Part shown: piece by piece, positions 51,733 to 61,880 of the stretch
How the letters are laid out: each line of letters opens with the position of its first letter
Numbering within the stretch: the first letter of the stretch is position 1
Source of the DNA: Agrobacterium albertimagni AOL15
Lineage (GTDB): Bacteria > Pseudomonadota > Alphaproteobacteria > Rhizobiales > Rhizobiaceae
Assembly (NCBI RefSeq): GCF_000300855.1
Contig: NZ_ALJF01000002.1
Coordinates: 124,001-188,000, forward strand
Direction: 5' to 3'
DNA length: 64,000 nt
Translations under genes and position numbers: made by a program
The notes under the pieces: generated by a model
Told to the model about the DNA's origin: nothing
The model's input: the letters and a program-made list of their open reading frames with translations, nothing else
Database searches by the model: none

Positions 51733-52056
51733 TCAGCCGGCCGCGCGCTTGGCTGTCAGCATGGCCTGGCGCCGTTCGGCCAGCGCTGCCTTCTGCTCTT
51801 CGTGGAACTGCTTGAGGCGTTCCATGAAGTTGATGACCTTGGTTTCTTCGGTCTGGCGGAGGGCGTGATATTCTTCGGTGGTGCGAATGATCAGGTCGAC
51901 GACATTCGGAAAACAGCCGCAGCAGCGGCCGCGCTTGTTCATGGCATGGTAGACCTTACCCGGAACAATCAACTGCCAACAGTCTTCGTCCAGCATCTCG
52001 TTGATGACTGACTTGATGTCTTTGTCGGTGATGTAATTGCAGCTGCAGACCAGCAT
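51733..52056 (-). CDS. bfd: Bacterioferritin-associated ferredoxin-like protein
   Basis: A 107-residue [2Fe-2S] protein. The BFD cluster pattern is complete: C4-x-C6 near the start (MLVCSCNYIT) and C45-x2-C48 in RGRCCGCF. The domain covers about 65 residues, and a further 40-residue charged helix (FMERLKQFHEEQKAALAERR) is extra compared with E. coli Bfd. Bfd reduces ferric iron in bacterioferritin for release. The start at 52056 places the first Cys as in the family; the open frame reaches 27 bp upstream. Confidence 0.85.
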   Translation of the reverse strand: MLVCSCNYITDKDIKSVINEMLDEDCWQLIVPGKVYHAMNKRGRCCGCFPNVVDLIIRTTEEYHALRQTEETKVINFMERLKQFHEEQKAALAERRQAMLTAKRAAG

Positions 52057-52176
52057 GGACGGGGCACTCGTCAAACATGACATTCACTCTCGCCTTTCTC
52101 GTAAACCAGATGGCCTTTGTCAAGAAAAATCGCGGATAGGGCAGCATATGTGACCGTCGCCCGAAGCGTCGATCCG

Positions 52177-55100
52177 TCAGTGGAAGTTCCGCCCTTTCGG
52201 CATCAGGTCCGCCATGGCGCTGCGGCGAGGATGGCCGGGCGGAGGGGCTGCTGCTATGGAGGGACGCGGGACCTTGTCCCGTTTCGCCTGTCTCTGATCG
52301 ACGCCCGGGCGACGAACTTCATCCGCATGGGCGAGCGTGTCGAAGGTCTTGAGATCTTCGAGCAGGAGGCCGAGCCTGGAGCTGGCGTCGACCAGATGGT
52401 CTGCGACCACATGGATGACGCCATGCGCCTTCTGCAGGCGTCCGCGCAGGGCGACCAGCCGCGCGCCCATAACGATCGGTCGGTAACGTTCGAACACCTT
52501 CGGCCAGACAATGACATTGGCTGTGCCCGTCTCATCCTCCAGCGTCATGAAGATGACACCCTTTGCCGAACCCGGTCTTTGGCGGACAAGGACTAGGCCT
52601 GCAATCTCAACCTTGGCGCCATGGGAAAGGCTTTCGAGATCGGTCGCCGATTTAAGCCCGGCCCGCTGCATGGCCTGGCGGAGGAATGAAACGGGATGCG
52701 CCTTCAGGGAGAAGGTCAGGCTGCGGTAATCACTTAAGACCTCCTCGCCTGGCAACATGCGGGGAAGGACCATTTCCGCCTCGTGCTGCAGATTTTCCTG
52801 TGGGGCTGCCTCGAAGAGCGGCAGGACTTCGACGGCGGCCTCTCCATCGAGGGCCTGAGCCGCCCACAGTGCCTCCCGACGCGACAGTCCAAGGGAGGAA
52901 AAGCAGTCGGCATCGGCGAGTTTCTCGATGACGGGGCGGGCAAGCCGCGTGCGCAGCCACAGGTCGCGAACGGAATCATAACCCTTACCGCGTTGCGAAA
53001 CGAGGATATCCATGGCCTCCTTCGGTATGCCCTTGATCTGGCGAAAGCCGATGCGAACGGCCTTTTTCGTTCTGATGACGCCGGCCATGGACCGATGACG
53101 GCTGGCGATGCGGGCGGGATCGAAGCCGCCCGCCTCTTCCTCATGACTTTCGAGCAGGCAGTCCCAGGTCGAGTGATTGATGCCGACCGGGCGGATATCG
53201 ACGCCGTGATCGCGGGCATCGCGCACGAGCTGGGCGGGGGCGTAGAAACCCATGGGCTGTGAATTCAGGATCGCGGCACAGAAGACATCCGGATAGAAGG
53301 CCTTGAACCAGCAGGAGACATAGACGAGCAGGGCGAAGGAGGCGGCATGGCTTTCGGGGAAGCCGTATTCGCCGAAGCCCTCGATCTGGCTGAAGCAGCG
53401 GGCGGCAAAATCCGGATCGTAGCCATTGGTCACCATTCCCTCGATCATGCGCTTCTGGAAGCTGGAAACCTGGCCGGTGCGGCGGAAGGTGGCCATGGCA
53501 CGGCGCAGCTTGTCGGCCTCTCCCGGGGTGAAACCGGCAGCCGTGATGGCGATCTGCATGGCCTGCTCTTGGAAAAGAGGGACGCCCAGCGTGCGTTTCA
53601 GCACGCTGCGCAGTTCATCGCTCGGATAGTCGATCGGCCGGCCGGCCAGCACGTCCTCCCGTCGCTTCAGGTAAGGGTGGACCATGTTGCCCTGGATGGG
53701 GCCTGGCCGGACGATCGCCACCTCGATGACCAGATCATAGAACTCGCGGGGCTTCAGCCGCGGCAGCATGCTCATCTGGGCGCGGCTTTCGATCTGGAAG
53801 ACGCCGATCGTGTCGGCGCGGCAGATCATGTCATAGACCTCAGGGCACTGGTCCTGATTGACCGAGGCCAGCGTCTCGTGGCGATCGTAATGAATGGCCA
53901 GCAGCTTGAAGGCTTTGGCGAGGCAGGTGAGCATGCCGAGCGCGAGAACGTCGATCTTCAGGATCTTCAACGTGTCGAGATCGTCCTTGTCCCATTCGAC
54001 CATGAAGCGGCCATCGGCCGTGTTCATGATCGGCACCACTTCATCCAGACGGTCGCGGGTGATGACGAAACCGCCGACATGCTGGGAGAGATGGCGGGGA
54101 AAGCCTTGCAGGGCCTGGGCGTAATCAAGCACGCGCCGGGTGGTGGCATCCTTGAGGTCGAGGCCTGCGGCCTTTGCCTGCTCCTCGGTGAAATCGCTGG
54201 TCCACCAGCCCCAGATCGAACCGGCAAGGGCGGACTGCACATCCTCTGACATGCCGAAGGCCTTCGCCACTTCGCGGCCTGCTGACCGGGCGCGATAGCT
54301 GATGACGGCCGCTGTCAGGGCGGCATGCTGGCGACCATAGGTTTCGTAGATGAAGCGGATCACATCCTCCCGCTTCTCATGTTCGAAATCGACATCGATA
54401 TCCGGCGGCTCGTCGCGTTCCGTCGAGATGAAACGGTCGAACAGCAGCGTCGTCTTCTGCGGGTCGACTTCCGTGATGCCGAGGCAGAAACAGACGGCGG
54501 AATTGGCGGCCGAGCCGCGGCCCTGGCAGAGAATGCCTGCCTCCCTGGCATGGCAGACGATCCGGTAGACGGTCAAAAAATAGGGTTCGTAGCGCTTCTC
54601 CGCGATCAGTTTCAGTTCGTAGTCGAGGAGACCAAGGACCTTTTGTGGGATGCCCTCCGGATAGCGGTTGCGCGCGCCTTCATAGGTCAGTCGCCGCAGG
54701 GCCAGAGGCGGAGCCTCTCCGTCGAAAATCTCATCGGGATACTGATGCGACAATTCATCGAGAGAAAAATGAAGCCGGCTAAAGAAGTCGATATTGTTGT
54801 CCAGGGCCTCCGGCCAGGCGCGCAGCAGCCGGGCCATTTCCTCCGGGCTTTTCAAGTGTCGTTCGGCATGGGCGTGCAGGCGAAGCCCGGCTTCGGCAAT
54901 CGTCACATGTTCGCGGATTGCGACGACCACATCGGCAACCGGCTTGCGATCCGGGGCGTGGTAAAGGGCGTCGTTGGTGGCGATCAGGGGAAGGCCGAGC
55001 CGTTTCGAAATTCCGTCAAGCTCCGCGAAATTCCTCTGGTCGGCGCCATCATGACGGGGAACGAGGCCGAGATACAGACGATCCGCCAGGCGAGGGCGGA

Positions 55101-55533
55101 GAGAGGCGAGCCGGCTTTCAAAGGCTTCGACATCGGCATGGTTTGCCAGCGGGGGTGGCATGGCGATGAACAGAAGATCCTCGCACCATGCCAGAAGATC
55201 CTTTTCCCACAGCGTGCAAACACCCTTTTTCGAGCGCAGGTTTCCCTCGCTCAGCAAACGACAGAGATTGCCCCATCCCTTGCGGTTCAAGGGATAGGCG
55301 AGAAGCTCAGGTGTTTCGTCGTCGAAGACGAGGCGGGCGCCAGGGCGGAATTCGAGACCATTCAATTTTGCAGCGGCATGCAGGCGGACAACACCGGCGA
55401 CCGTGTTGCGATCGGCGAGGCCAAGGCCCGACAGGCCGAGAAACAGCGCTCGTTCCACCAGTTCCTCGGCATGGGATGCGCCGTCGAGGAAGGAGAAATT
55501 GCTGCGCAATCCGATTTCGTAAAACCTCTGCAT
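52177..55533 (-). CDS. dnaE2: Error-prone DNA polymerase DnaE2
   Basis: C-family polymerase of 1118 residues used in damage-induced mutagenesis with ImuA and ImuB. An N-terminal PHP domain ([20 protein letters not shown]) leads to the catalytic core with PDIDVDF and the third Asp in [27 protein letters not shown] is the helix-hairpin region, and an OB fold is near 1000-1060. It lacks the C-terminal tau-binding part of DnaE1. GGAG 8 bp upstream supports ATG 55533 over a GTG at 55539. It is 16 bp after imuB. Confidence 0.95.
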   Translation of the reverse strand: MQRFYEIGLRSNFSFLDGASHAEELVERALFLGLSGLGLADRNTVAGVVRLHAAAKLNGLEFRPGARLVFDDETPELLAYPLNRKGWGNLCRLLSEGNLRSKKGVCTLWEKDLLAWCEDLLFIAMPPPLANHADVEAFESRLASLRPRLADRLYLGLVPRHDGADQRNFAELDGISKRLGLPLIATNDALYHAPDRKPVADVVVAIREHVTIAEAGLRLHAHAERHLKSPEEMARLLRAWPEALDNNIDFFSRLHFSLDELSHQYPDEIFDGEAPPLALRRLTYEGARNRYPEGIPQKVLGLLDYELKLIAEKRYEPYFLTVYRIVCHAREAGILCQGRGSAANSAVCFCLGITEVDPQKTTLLFDRFISTERDEPPDIDVDFEHEKREDVIRFIYETYGRQHAALTAAVISYRARSAGREVAKAFGMSEDVQSALAGSIWGWWTSDFTEEQAKAAGLDLKDATTRRVLDYAQALQGFPRHLSQHVGGFVITRDRLDEVVPIMNTADGRFMVEWDKDDLDTLKILKIDVLALGMLTCLAKAFKLLAIHYDRHETLASVNQDQCPEVYDMICRADTIGVFQIESRAQMSMLPRLKPREFYDLVIEVAIVRPGPIQGNMVHPYLKRREDVLAGRPIDYPSDELRSVLKRTLGVPLFQEQAMQIAITAAGFTPGEADKLRRAMATFRRTGQVSSFQKRMIEGMVTNGYDPDFAARCFSQIEGFGEYGFPESHAASFALLVYVSCWFKAFYPDVFCAAILNSQPMGFYAPAQLVRDARDHGVDIRPVGINHSTWDCLLESHEEEAGGFDPARIASRHRSMAGVIRTKKAVRIGFRQIKGIPKEAMDILVSQRGKGYDSVRDLWLRTRLARPVIEKLADADCFSSLGLSRREALWAAQALDGEAAVEVLPLFEAAPQENLQHEAEMVLPRMLPGEEVLSDYRSLTFSLKAHPVSFLRQAMQRAGLKSATDLESLSHGAKVEIAGLVLVRQRPGSAKGVIFMTLEDETGTANVIVWPKVFERYRPIVMGARLVALRGRLQKAHGVIHVVADHLVDASSRLGLLLEDLKTFDTLAHADEVRRPGVDQRQAKRDKVPRPSIAAAPPPGHPRRSAMADLMPKGRNFH

Positions 55534-55549
55534 CGTCACGGCTCCTGCC

Positions 55550-57175
55550 TCACGCGAAGAAGCCTTGAAGGAACCAGCTCGGCGTCACGGTGCGGCGCTC
55601 ATAAAGACCCTCGCGATAGAGCCAGAAGCGCTGGCCGTCGGTATCCTCGATGCGGAAATAATCGCGTGGCGGGGCATCCTCGCCATCGGACCACCATTCC
55701 GGCGCCAGGCGCTCCGGGCCTTCGGCCCTGAGGATGCGTCGTTGCACACGGCGCCAGCGGAAGCTGGCCGGTGGACCATCCGGGACCACGGACATGACCT
55801 CGACCTCTTCAGGCCGATGGAGAAGGCGCAAGGGACGCAGGGCACGCGCCTGTCTCGCCGCCGTTTGAGGGCGAGACAAAGAGAGATCTGCCGCCTTCAG
55901 CGCATCGGCGGCCGGGGCATGTGTCGAGGCTCTCTCCGGCCAGTGGCTGGCCAGCGGCACGGGCAGACGCAGCGCCCGTTCTCCCAAGCGGGCGGCTACC
56001 TGGTCGAGGAAGCGCGTGAGATCTTCGCTGCCGTCCTCCTCGTCGGCAAGGGCGGACTGGCGCACTTCAAAGGCCTCGCTCAGGAGGACATTGAGGCGCA
56101 CGAGTTCGAAGCCGAAGCCGGCATCGAGCTCATCATGGATGACGGAAAGGCGCTCCTCGAACAGGGTCCGGATGCGGCCTGGATCGCGCAAGGGGGCGGA
56201 GGCCCCGACCTCGATCCGAAAGACCTTGCCATCGACCCGGAAGACCAGAAGTTCGAACAGACGGCCCCCTTCACCACGGGCTTCGAGCGAGGTTTTCAAG
56301 CCGGCAGCCAGGCGGCCGGCGAGATCGAGGACCTGATCTTCGGTCATGATCGGTTCTGCGAGACGCCGTTCGGCCGAAAGCAGAGGCAGATGGCGTCGCG
56401 GCGAAATGGGTTCTCCCTCGTGTCCCAGCGCCTGATCGAGGCGAAGCATCGGACCCGCACCGAAGCGGCGGGTGATCGGCGCACGCGGGGCTGCGAGAAG
56501 ATCCCCTATTGTTTTCAAGCCGACACGGGCGAGATTCATGACGATCTGCGGTTCGAGCCTGAGGGCCGCGATCGGCAGGGGAGCGAGTGCGGCTGCGGCC
56601 TCGGATGGGGCGACGCGCCGGGGGCCGTCAAAACGGCTGCAGGCACGGGCGAGACCAGGGGTCGGGCCGACGGCGATCTTGACCGCAAGGCCGAAGGCGG
56701 TCATGCGGCGATCAACGTCCTCGATCAGCCTTTCCTCGCCGCCGAAGAGATGGGCGCAGCCGGTGATATCCAGCATCAGTCCGTCATCGCCGTCGAGAGC
56801 CACCAGCGGCGTGTAGCGGTCACACCAGTCGGCGATGGCATCGAGAAGAGCGCGGTCGGCGGCCGGATCCGCTTCGATCACGTCGAGATCCGCACAAATG
56901 GCCCGGGCTTCCGCCAGCCCCTGTCCGATCCGCAGGCCGTAGCCTTCCGCGATCTCATCCAGTGCGGTGATCCGCATGGCATTGGCGGAACGACCGGCGC
57001 AGGCCAGTGGCGCCCGGTCAGGATGCGCGGTCGAGCCTTGGTGCAAACGCCACGAGAGACCCCAGCGCCGTCGGGCGATGCGGTCGGTCGGGAGCCTTGG
57101 GAAAAACAGCGAAAGAATGCGGCGATCCAAGGCTTGCGGGTTCGGGCTGCTCGAAAAGTTGAAGGCGGCGGTCAT
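55550..57175 (-). CDS. imuB: ImuB, catalytically inactive Y-family polymerase
   Basis: Mutasome hub of 541 residues that binds the beta clamp, ImuA and DnaE2. The Y-family palm and fingers start with [17 protein letters not shown], where real polymerases have Asp in the DxDxFF motif; here it is replaced, as is normal for Imu[21 protein letters not shown] and the little-finger region follow. ATG 57175 overlaps imuA by 158 bp in another frame; later starts are possible but would cut the N-terminal strand. Confidence 0.92.
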   Translation of the reverse strand: MTAAFNFSSSPNPQALDRRILSLFFPRLPTDRIARRRWGLSWRLHQGSTAHPDRAPLACAGRSANAMRITALDEIAEGYGLRIGQGLAEARAICADLDVIEADPAADRALLDAIADWCDRYTPLVALDGDDGLMLDITGCAHLFGGEERLIEDVDRRMTAFGLAVKIAVGPTPGLARACSRFDGPRRVAPSEAAAALAPLPIAALRLEPQIVMNLARVGLKTIGDLLAAPRAPITRRFGAGPMLRLDQALGHEGEPISPRRHLPLLSAERRLAEPIMTEDQVLDLAGRLAAGLKTSLEARGEGGRLFELLVFRVDGKVFRIEVGASAPLRDPGRIRTLFEERLSVIHDELDAGFGFELVRLNVLLSEAFEVRQSALADEEDGSEDLTRFLDQVAARLGERALRLPVPLASHWPERASTHAPAADALKAADLSLSRPQTAARQARALRPLRLLHRPEEVEVMSVVPDGPPASFRWRRVQRRILRAEGPERLAPEWWSDGEDAPPRDYFRIEDTDGQRFWLYREGLYERRTVTPSWFLQGFFA

Positions 57176-57947
57176 CGGAATTCCACTCCAGAATGAGTTC
57201 GGGTGAGCCCGGAATGCGGGATTTCTCAGGTGTGATGCGAAAGACTGACGACCCGATGCTGCCGCCCAGCAGGGACCCGTCGGCGAGGGATCGCGCCGCC
57301 GCCGGCGCGGGTTCGACAAACAGGCGAAGAAGAGCGCTCGACGCCTCTTCCTCGCCTGCCTGACGGAGGATCAACAGCCTGCCACCGGTGGCGCGTGCCT
57401 TGAGGCTCAAGCGCCGGCTCTCGGTGAGGCCGAATTTCTTCGGATTGCCCTGTACTTCGAGGAGCACGGTGGAAAAGGCACGGGAGGCAAGCGCTGCCTC
57501 GGCCAGCCAGAGCGCGTCCTCGATCCGGCGAGGCAGGGCATGCACCAATGCGGTCGACGACAGGCCGAAATCGAGGAGGCCAGGACCATAGGCGAGACCC
57601 GCTTCCCGGACGACCTGAGGATCGGCGATGAAGAGGAGGCGCTGCCTCTGCGTCTGGTTGTTCTCCGCGGCCATGAGGGCAAGCGCCAGCCCGAAGCCGG
57701 TCACCGTTCCCGCCTGTTGCAGCCTCTGTCCCCTCACTTCGATCAACGTCCCCCGGGCCAGGCTTTCACCCACAATGCTGTCGAAGAGATCGCGTTGCTC
57801 GAGCCTTTCATTCATGACCCTTTGTTTCGAGGCCGCGCCGGTAGGCTGGACCGTCAGACGCGCGGCATGGTCGGGCTTTCCCTCGATCCGGGCTATTGCC
57901 TCTCGCAAGGCAAAAAGCGTCTCGCGCGCCTGAGGGCTCTCGCCCAT
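57018..57947 (-). CDS. imuA: ImuA, RecA-like mutasome protein
   Basis: A 309-residue protein related to RecA/SulA that is part of the SOS mutasome. A RecA-like core is seen in TLIEVRGQRLQQAGTVTGFGLALALM (degenerate P-loop region), RLLFIADPQVVREAGLAYGP and VLLEVQGNPKKFGLTESRRL. The Walker A lysine is missing, as in many ImuA. AGGAGA precedes the ATG, and a LexA box lies 22 bp upstream. It is first in the imuA-imuB-dnaE2 operon. Confidence 0.92.
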   Translation of the reverse strand: MGESPQARETLFALREAIARIEGKPDHAARLTVQPTGAASKQRVMNERLEQRDLFDSIVGESLARGTLIEVRGQRLQQAGTVTGFGLALALMAAENNQTQRQRLLFIADPQVVREAGLAYGPGLLDFGLSSTALVHALPRRIEDALWLAEAALASRAFSTVLLEVQGNPKKFGLTESRRLSLKARATGGRLLILRQAGEEEASSALLRLFVEPAPAAARSLADGSLLGGSIGSSVFRITPEKSRIPGSPELILEWNSDDRRLQLFEQPEPASLGSPHSFAVFPKAPDRPHRPTALGSLVAFAPRLDRAS

Positions 57948-57968
57948 GACGATGTCTCCTGATCAATT

Positions 57969-57983
57969 GTTCTCTATTTGTTC
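57969..57983. promoter_or_regulatory. LexA SOS box of imuA
   Basis: GTTC-N7-GTTC (GAAC-N7-GAAC on the minus strand) is an exact match to the alphaproteobacterial SOS box. It lies 22 bp before imuA, and a TTGACT -35 candidate is at 58010-58015. It also lies 124 bp before the divergent zincin gene. Confidence 0.92.
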
Positions 57984-58106
57984 CTATGGATTCCAGAGCT
58001 TTGCGAAAGAGTCAACCGGATTCAAATGAGAATTTATTCCTCGGTTGAATTCACTCTCGAAATACCGTCGCAAACATCCTATATCTCCGGGCAGTAAGGA
58101 GTATTC

Positions 58107-58550
58107 ATGGCCCGCATAGACCAGAGCGAGGATTGGCGCGAACGACACGCCCCGACGATCAGCACATTCGAGTCGCTGGCGATCGAGGCCTATGGACACC
58201 TGCCGCAGGAGTTCCGCGATCTCAGCCGCGACCTCATCATCGAGATCGCCGACTTCCCCACGGATGAAGTCTTCGAAGACATGGCGCTCGAAACACCCTT
58301 CGACCTGCTCGGTCTGTTCGAGGGGCGCGGGATTTCCGAACGCTTCTCGATGGAAACGGGCATGATGCCGAACCGCATCATCCTCTATCGCCGCCCCATT
58401 CTCGACTACTGGGCTGAAAACGAGGAAACGCTGGGTGATATCATCACCCATGTGCTGATCCACGAGATCGGCCATCATTTCGGCCTTTCCGATGACGACA
58501 TGGAGCGCATCGAGGAAAGTGCCGAAGAGGCCGCCGCCGCCGATCGGTAA
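58107..58550 (+). CDS. Zincin-like metallopeptidase family protein
   Basis: A 147-residue protein of the short metallopeptidase family (Pfam zincin-like, formerly DUF1025). The zinc motif HEIGH is at residues 119-123 with the extended pattern HEIGHHFGLSDDDM holding a possible third ligand. GAGGTTxx-type FEGR and RIILYRRPILD blocks are typical. TAAGGAG precedes the ATG. It is divergent from the SOS operon, which might link it to DNA damage, but this is only positional. Confidence 0.88.
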   Translation: MARIDQSEDWRERHAPTISTFESLAIEAYGHLPQEFRDLSRDLIIEIADFPTDEVFEDMALETPFDLLGLFEGRGISERFSMETGMMPNRIILYRRPILDYWAENEETLGDIITHVLIHEIGHHFGLSDDDMERIEESAEEAAAADR

Positions 58551-58556
58551 GTCCGG

Positions 58557-59561
58557 CTATCCATTCTTGCCTGTATGCCCGAACCTGGCCCGATAGGCGG
58601 CCGGGCTCGTCGAAAGCCGTGTGCGGAAATGATGGCGCAGTGTTGCCGGTGTGCCAAAGCCTGAAGCGATCGCGATGTCGTCGAGTGACAGGCTTGCCTT
58701 GTGCTCCAGCAGGTCACATGCATGGCGCAGCCGGCGGGTCATGAGGAATTCACCTGGGCTTTGGCCGGTCAGGTCGCGGAAGCGGCGCTGGAAGGTCCGG
58801 CTGCTCATCCCAGCCCGCGCTGCCATCTTGGCGAGTGTCACCTCGCGCTGCAGATTAGCCTCGATCCAGTCGATCAGCGGTCCCATCCGCTGTCCTTCGC
58901 GTTCCTGGGGCACCGGCCTCTCGATGAACTGCGCCTGCCCGCCTTCCCGATGCGGCGGGACCACAAGGCGGCGGGCAACGCTGTTGGCTGCATCCGCGCC
59001 GAAATCGCGGCGGACGACATGCAGACAGAGATCGATGCCGGCAGCACTGCCCGCAGCCGTCAGGATCTGGCCTTCGTCGACATAGAGCACGTCGGGATCG
59101 AGATGGATGTCGGGATGCCTTCGCGAAACGGTGTCGGCATAGCGCCAGTGGGTCGTGGCTTTCCGGCCACCGAGGAGGCCGGTCGCGGCCAGCACTGCCA
59201 CGCCTGAACATAGCGACATCAGGCGCGCTCCCCTGGCATGGGCCAAGCATAGCGCCTCGATCAACGAGGCCGGGACAGGCTCGTCGATCCCGCGCCAGCC
59301 GGGCACGACGATCAGATCCGCCTCGCTGAGGAGTTCCAGCCCACCTGAAGCGCTGATCGACAGACCGCCGGCGGCCCGCAGAGGCCCCGGCTCGATCGCA
59401 GCTGTTGCGTGACGATACCAGCCATCTCCCATTTCCGGCCGCGCAAGGCCGAAGACTTCCACGGCAACACCGAATTCGAAGGTGCAAAGGCCGTCATAGG
59501 CGAGGGTTACGACGCGGGGTCCCGTCAGCGGCGAGGATGAAGAAGGGGATGCCGACGTCAT
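58557..59561 (-). CDS. ftrA: FtrA-like transcriptional regulator (GATase1-AraC)
   Basis: A GlxA-type regulator of about 334 residues. The N-terminal DJ-1/PfpI-like domain (VVTLAYDGLCTFEFGVAVEV, then LMSLCSGVAVLAATGLL with the elbow Cys) senses an unknown ligand. The C-terminal AraC domain has two helix-turn-helices (VTLAKMAARAGMSSRTFQRRF and LDDIAIASGFGTPATLRHHF). It is divergent from the rhodanese gene, a common rhizobial pair that suggests direct control. An upstream in-frame ATG at 59588 is also possible. Confidence 0.88.
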   Translation of the reverse strand: MTSASPSSSSPLTGPRVVTLAYDGLCTFEFGVAVEVFGLARPEMGDGWYRHATAAIEPGPLRAAGGLSISASGGLELLSEADLIVVPGWRGIDEPVPASLIEALCLAHARGARLMSLCSGVAVLAATGLLGGRKATTHWRYADTVSRRHPDIHLDPDVLYVDEGQILTAAGSAAGIDLCLHVVRRDFGADAANSVARRLVVPPHREGGQAQFIERPVPQEREGQRMGPLIDWIEANLQREVTLAKMAARAGMSSRTFQRRFRDLTGQSPGEFLMTRRLRHACDLLEHKASLSLDDIAIASGFGTPATLRHHFRTRLSTSPAAYRARFGHTGKNG

Positions 59562-59657
59562 TGGCGTGATCTTTACGCATGTTGTCATTCGCGCCAGTTT
59601 TCTGAAATTCCGGGAAAAGGCAAGGTCCAGTAATCAACGACCGAACAGGAGCCTGCC

Positions 59658-60056
59658 ATGCCAAGCCTCGTCAGTGAAATTCCCGCCGCCGATCCGGCCC
59701 TTGTCGCGCAGCACTATCAGGCGCGGCTCGCCTTCGAGACCGATTGCTGGGATGTGCATGAGGTGATGAGCCGTGGCGAGGCCGACTTCGTACTCCTCGA
59801 CGTGCGCGGACCGAAGCTGTTCGAAAGAGCGCATGTTCCCGGCGCGATCAACCTGCCGCATGGCAAGATGACCGTGCGGAAGATGGCGGAATGGCCCGAG
59901 GATACCCTCTTCGTTGTCTATTGCGCAGGACCGCATTGCAACGGCACGGATCGCGCGGCGCTCAGGCTTGCGCGGCTCGGGTGCCGGGTCAAGGTGATGA
60001 TCGGCGGCATGACCGGCTGGGCGGATGAAGGGTTCGAGATCGCAACCGGTTCCTGA
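59658..60056 (+). CDS. Rhodanese-like sulfurtransferase
   Basis: Single-domain rhodanese of 132 residues. CH2A motif FVLLDVRGPKLFERAHVPGA and the active-site loop VVYCAGPHCNGT, with catalytic C89 and a second Cys at 94, are clear; the CH2B end is IGGMTGWADEGF. It may transfer persulfide sulfur or detoxify cyanide. GGAG precedes ATG 59658. It is divergent from ftrA and likely regulated by it. Confidence 0.92.
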   Translation: MPSLVSEIPAADPALVAQHYQARLAFETDCWDVHEVMSRGEADFVLLDVRGPKLFERAHVPGAINLPHGKMTVRKMAEWPEDTLFVVYCAGPHCNGTDRAALRLARLGCRVKVMIGGMTGWADEGFEIATGS

Positions 60057-60074
60057 ACCAATCGGCGGCGTGTC

Positions 60075-60608
60075 TCACCCCGCCAGATGGGCGAACTCGG
60101 CGACGACCTCTTCGTAGACGCGGCGTTTGAAGGGGACGATGAGACCAGGCAGATCCTGCATCGGTTTCCAGTCCCAGGCGTCGAATTCCGCTGAATGGCC
60201 GCCCGGGGGTGGGTTGATGGCGATTTCGCTCTCGTCGCCTTCGAAGCGGAAGGCGAACCAGCGCTGGGTCTGGCCGCGGAACTTGCCGCGCAGGCCAATC
60301 CCGATCAGATGGGCCGGCAGGTCGTAATTGATCCAGCGACCGGCTTCGGCAAGCAGGGAGACGGATTTCATGCCGGTCTCCTCATAAAGCTCGCGCATGG
60401 CAGCGGGCAGCGGGTCTTCGCCGGGGTCGATGCCGCCTTGCGGCATCTGCCAGAGCTGCGGCGAGCCGTCATATTCCGAATTGCCTTCGGAAAGGCGGCG
60501 TCCCGCCCAGACGAGACCCTCGCGGTTCAACACCATGATCCCGACACAGGGGCGATAGGGTAGGTCTTCGGCCTTCACCTGGGGCTTGGTCGATTGGGGC
60601 TCGGTCAT
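60075..60608 (-). CDS. rppH: RNA pyrophosphohydrolase
   Basis: Nudix enzyme of 177 residues that removes pyrophosphate from 5' triphosphate RNA and so triggers mRNA decay. The Nudix box is [20 protein letters not shown] with following TG, and [11 protein letters not shown] and WQMPQGG are typical. ATG 60608 follows GAGGATAT. It is 7 bp after the polysaccharide deacetylase stop, so it belongs to the envC-ctpA-yibQ run, though a terminator hairpin at 61837 may split it. Confidence 0.93.
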   Translation of the reverse strand: MTEPQSTKPQVKAEDLPYRPCVGIMVLNREGLVWAGRRLSEGNSEYDGSPQLWQMPQGGIDPGEDPLPAAMRELYEETGMKSVSLLAEAGRWINYDLPAHLIGIGLRGKFRGQTQRWFAFRFEGDESEIAINPPPGGHSAEFDAWDWKPMQDLPGLIVPFKRRVYEEVVAEFAHLAG

Positions 60609-60615
60609 GATATCC

Positions 60616-61797
60616 TCAGGGGCTGTTGTCGTTGGCGAGCGCTGAGACGCCGACGAATTCGATGCCGCGGGCGACTGCTTCATTACGCCATTCGGCGACC
60701 GCTGCGATGGTCTCGTCGAAGGCCGCACCGACGCCGATCGCCTGGCCGTTGCGCCTGGCGATCCGCTCGAGCTCATCGAGCTTCGCCAGGATCGCCTGGC
60801 GGTCCAACTGCGCGTCGATCATCACGTCCGCATAGGCATGCGGAAAGCCGATCGCCTTAGCGAAGTCACCCGAGAGAGAGCGCGCGGTGGAGCCGTCATC
60901 GAGGAACATCAGCCCGCGCTTGCCGATGTCGCGCATGACAGGATCCATGGCCTTGTCGTCGGCGAGGAAGCGGGCGCCCATATAGTTCATGATGCCAGTG
61001 TAATTGCTGATCTGCGCCATGGCCTGGTGCAGGTTGGCGACATTGGTCGCAGCCGTCTTTTCGGCGAGCAGAGCGCCTCGTCCCGGATCGTTCGCCGGAT
61101 AATCGAAGGGCTCCATCGGCACCTGAAGCACGATCTCGTGACCCTTGCGTCGCGCCTCCTGCATCCAGCGCTGCAGGCTGTTGCCCGTTGCGGCAAAGGC
61201 GAGCGTGATGTCCTCGGGCAGTTCCCGGATCGCCTTCTGGCTACCCGTCTGGCTGAGGCCGATGCCGCCAATGACGATCGCGATCCGCGTGCCGCGTGCG
61301 CCGGACCAGGGTCTTGCATAGAAATCGACGGGGCGGAGGCCGGAGGCCGACACGGCAGGCAATCCGCCCGCATCGGTGAGTTCGATCAGGTCTTCATTCG
61401 GCTGGCCGGCCAGGCGCGGATCCTGGGTCGATGCGGTGCCGATGATGACAGGCCCCTGTCGACCCGTCGGGCTGAAGGTCGTGACGACATTCCCATCCGG
61501 AGTGGTGGTGCGGCGGAGCACGGCTCCGTCGTTCGGGCCGCTCCTGACGATGCCGGCTGCCTCCTGCTGCGGTTCGCGGCTTGCCAGCGTGTCTGGCGCC
61601 TCGGCGGTTTCCGGTGGTGCAGGGGTGAGATTGATCGGCGGGACCGCGCGCAGGTTCGCAGGGGACAGGGCCGTCCATGCGGAAAAGCCTGCAAGGGAGA
61701 CGACGGCAAGGGCAGACGCAAGACTGGACAAAGCAGTGCCGCCTTTGCCTGGCTTCTTGTCCTTGCGCTCCTGACCGAGCGGTGCATGAAGATCCAT
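60616..61797 (-). CDS. Divergent polysaccharide deacetylase (YibQ-like)
   Basis: A 393-residue protein with an N-terminal signal anchor ([19 protein letters not shown]), a Pro/Ala-rich linker and a C-terminal NodB-like barrel of the divergent polysaccharide deacetylase family. [42 protein letters not shown] and [10 protein letters not shown] are the family blocks. The partner genes envC and ctpA point to a cell-wall role at division. Enzyme activity is not shown for this family. Confidence 0.9.
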   Translation of the reverse strand: MDLHAPLGQERKDKKPGKGGTALSSLASALAVVSLAGFSAWTALSPANLRAVPPINLTPAPPETAEAPDTLASREPQQEAAGIVRSGPNDGAVLRRTTTPDGNVVTTFSPTGRQGPVIIGTASTQDPRLAGQPNEDLIELTDAGGLPAVSASGLRPVDFYARPWSGARGTRIAIVIGGIGLSQTGSQKAIRELPEDITLAFAATGNSLQRWMQEARRKGHEIVLQVPMEPFDYPANDPGRGALLAEKTAATNVANLHQAMAQISNYTGIMNYMGARFLADDKAMDPVMRDIGKRGLMFLDDGSTARSLSGDFAKAIGFPHAYADVMIDAQLDRQAILAKLDELERIARRNGQAIGVGAAFDETIAAVAEWRNEAVARGIEFVGVSALANDNSP

Positions 61798-61836
61798 GCG
61801 ATACTTCCAGTGATGTCGGCAGTCCGGATACAGAAA

Positions 61837-61869
61837 GACCGCCCGCGCATCAGGGATACGCGGGCGGTC
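61837..61869 (-). terminator. Terminator hairpin after ctpA
   Basis: GACCGCCCGCG (61837-61847) pairs with CGCGGGCGGTC (61859-61869). On the minus strand a TTTCTG run follows. It lies 11 bp past the ctpA stop. Confidence 0.75.
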
Positions 61870-61880
61870 GGATCAAATGC

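Noticed and set aside
54325..55731. 468-codon plus-strand ORF opposite dnaE2
   Set aside because: Antisense shadow; dnaE2 motifs on the minus strand are complete.
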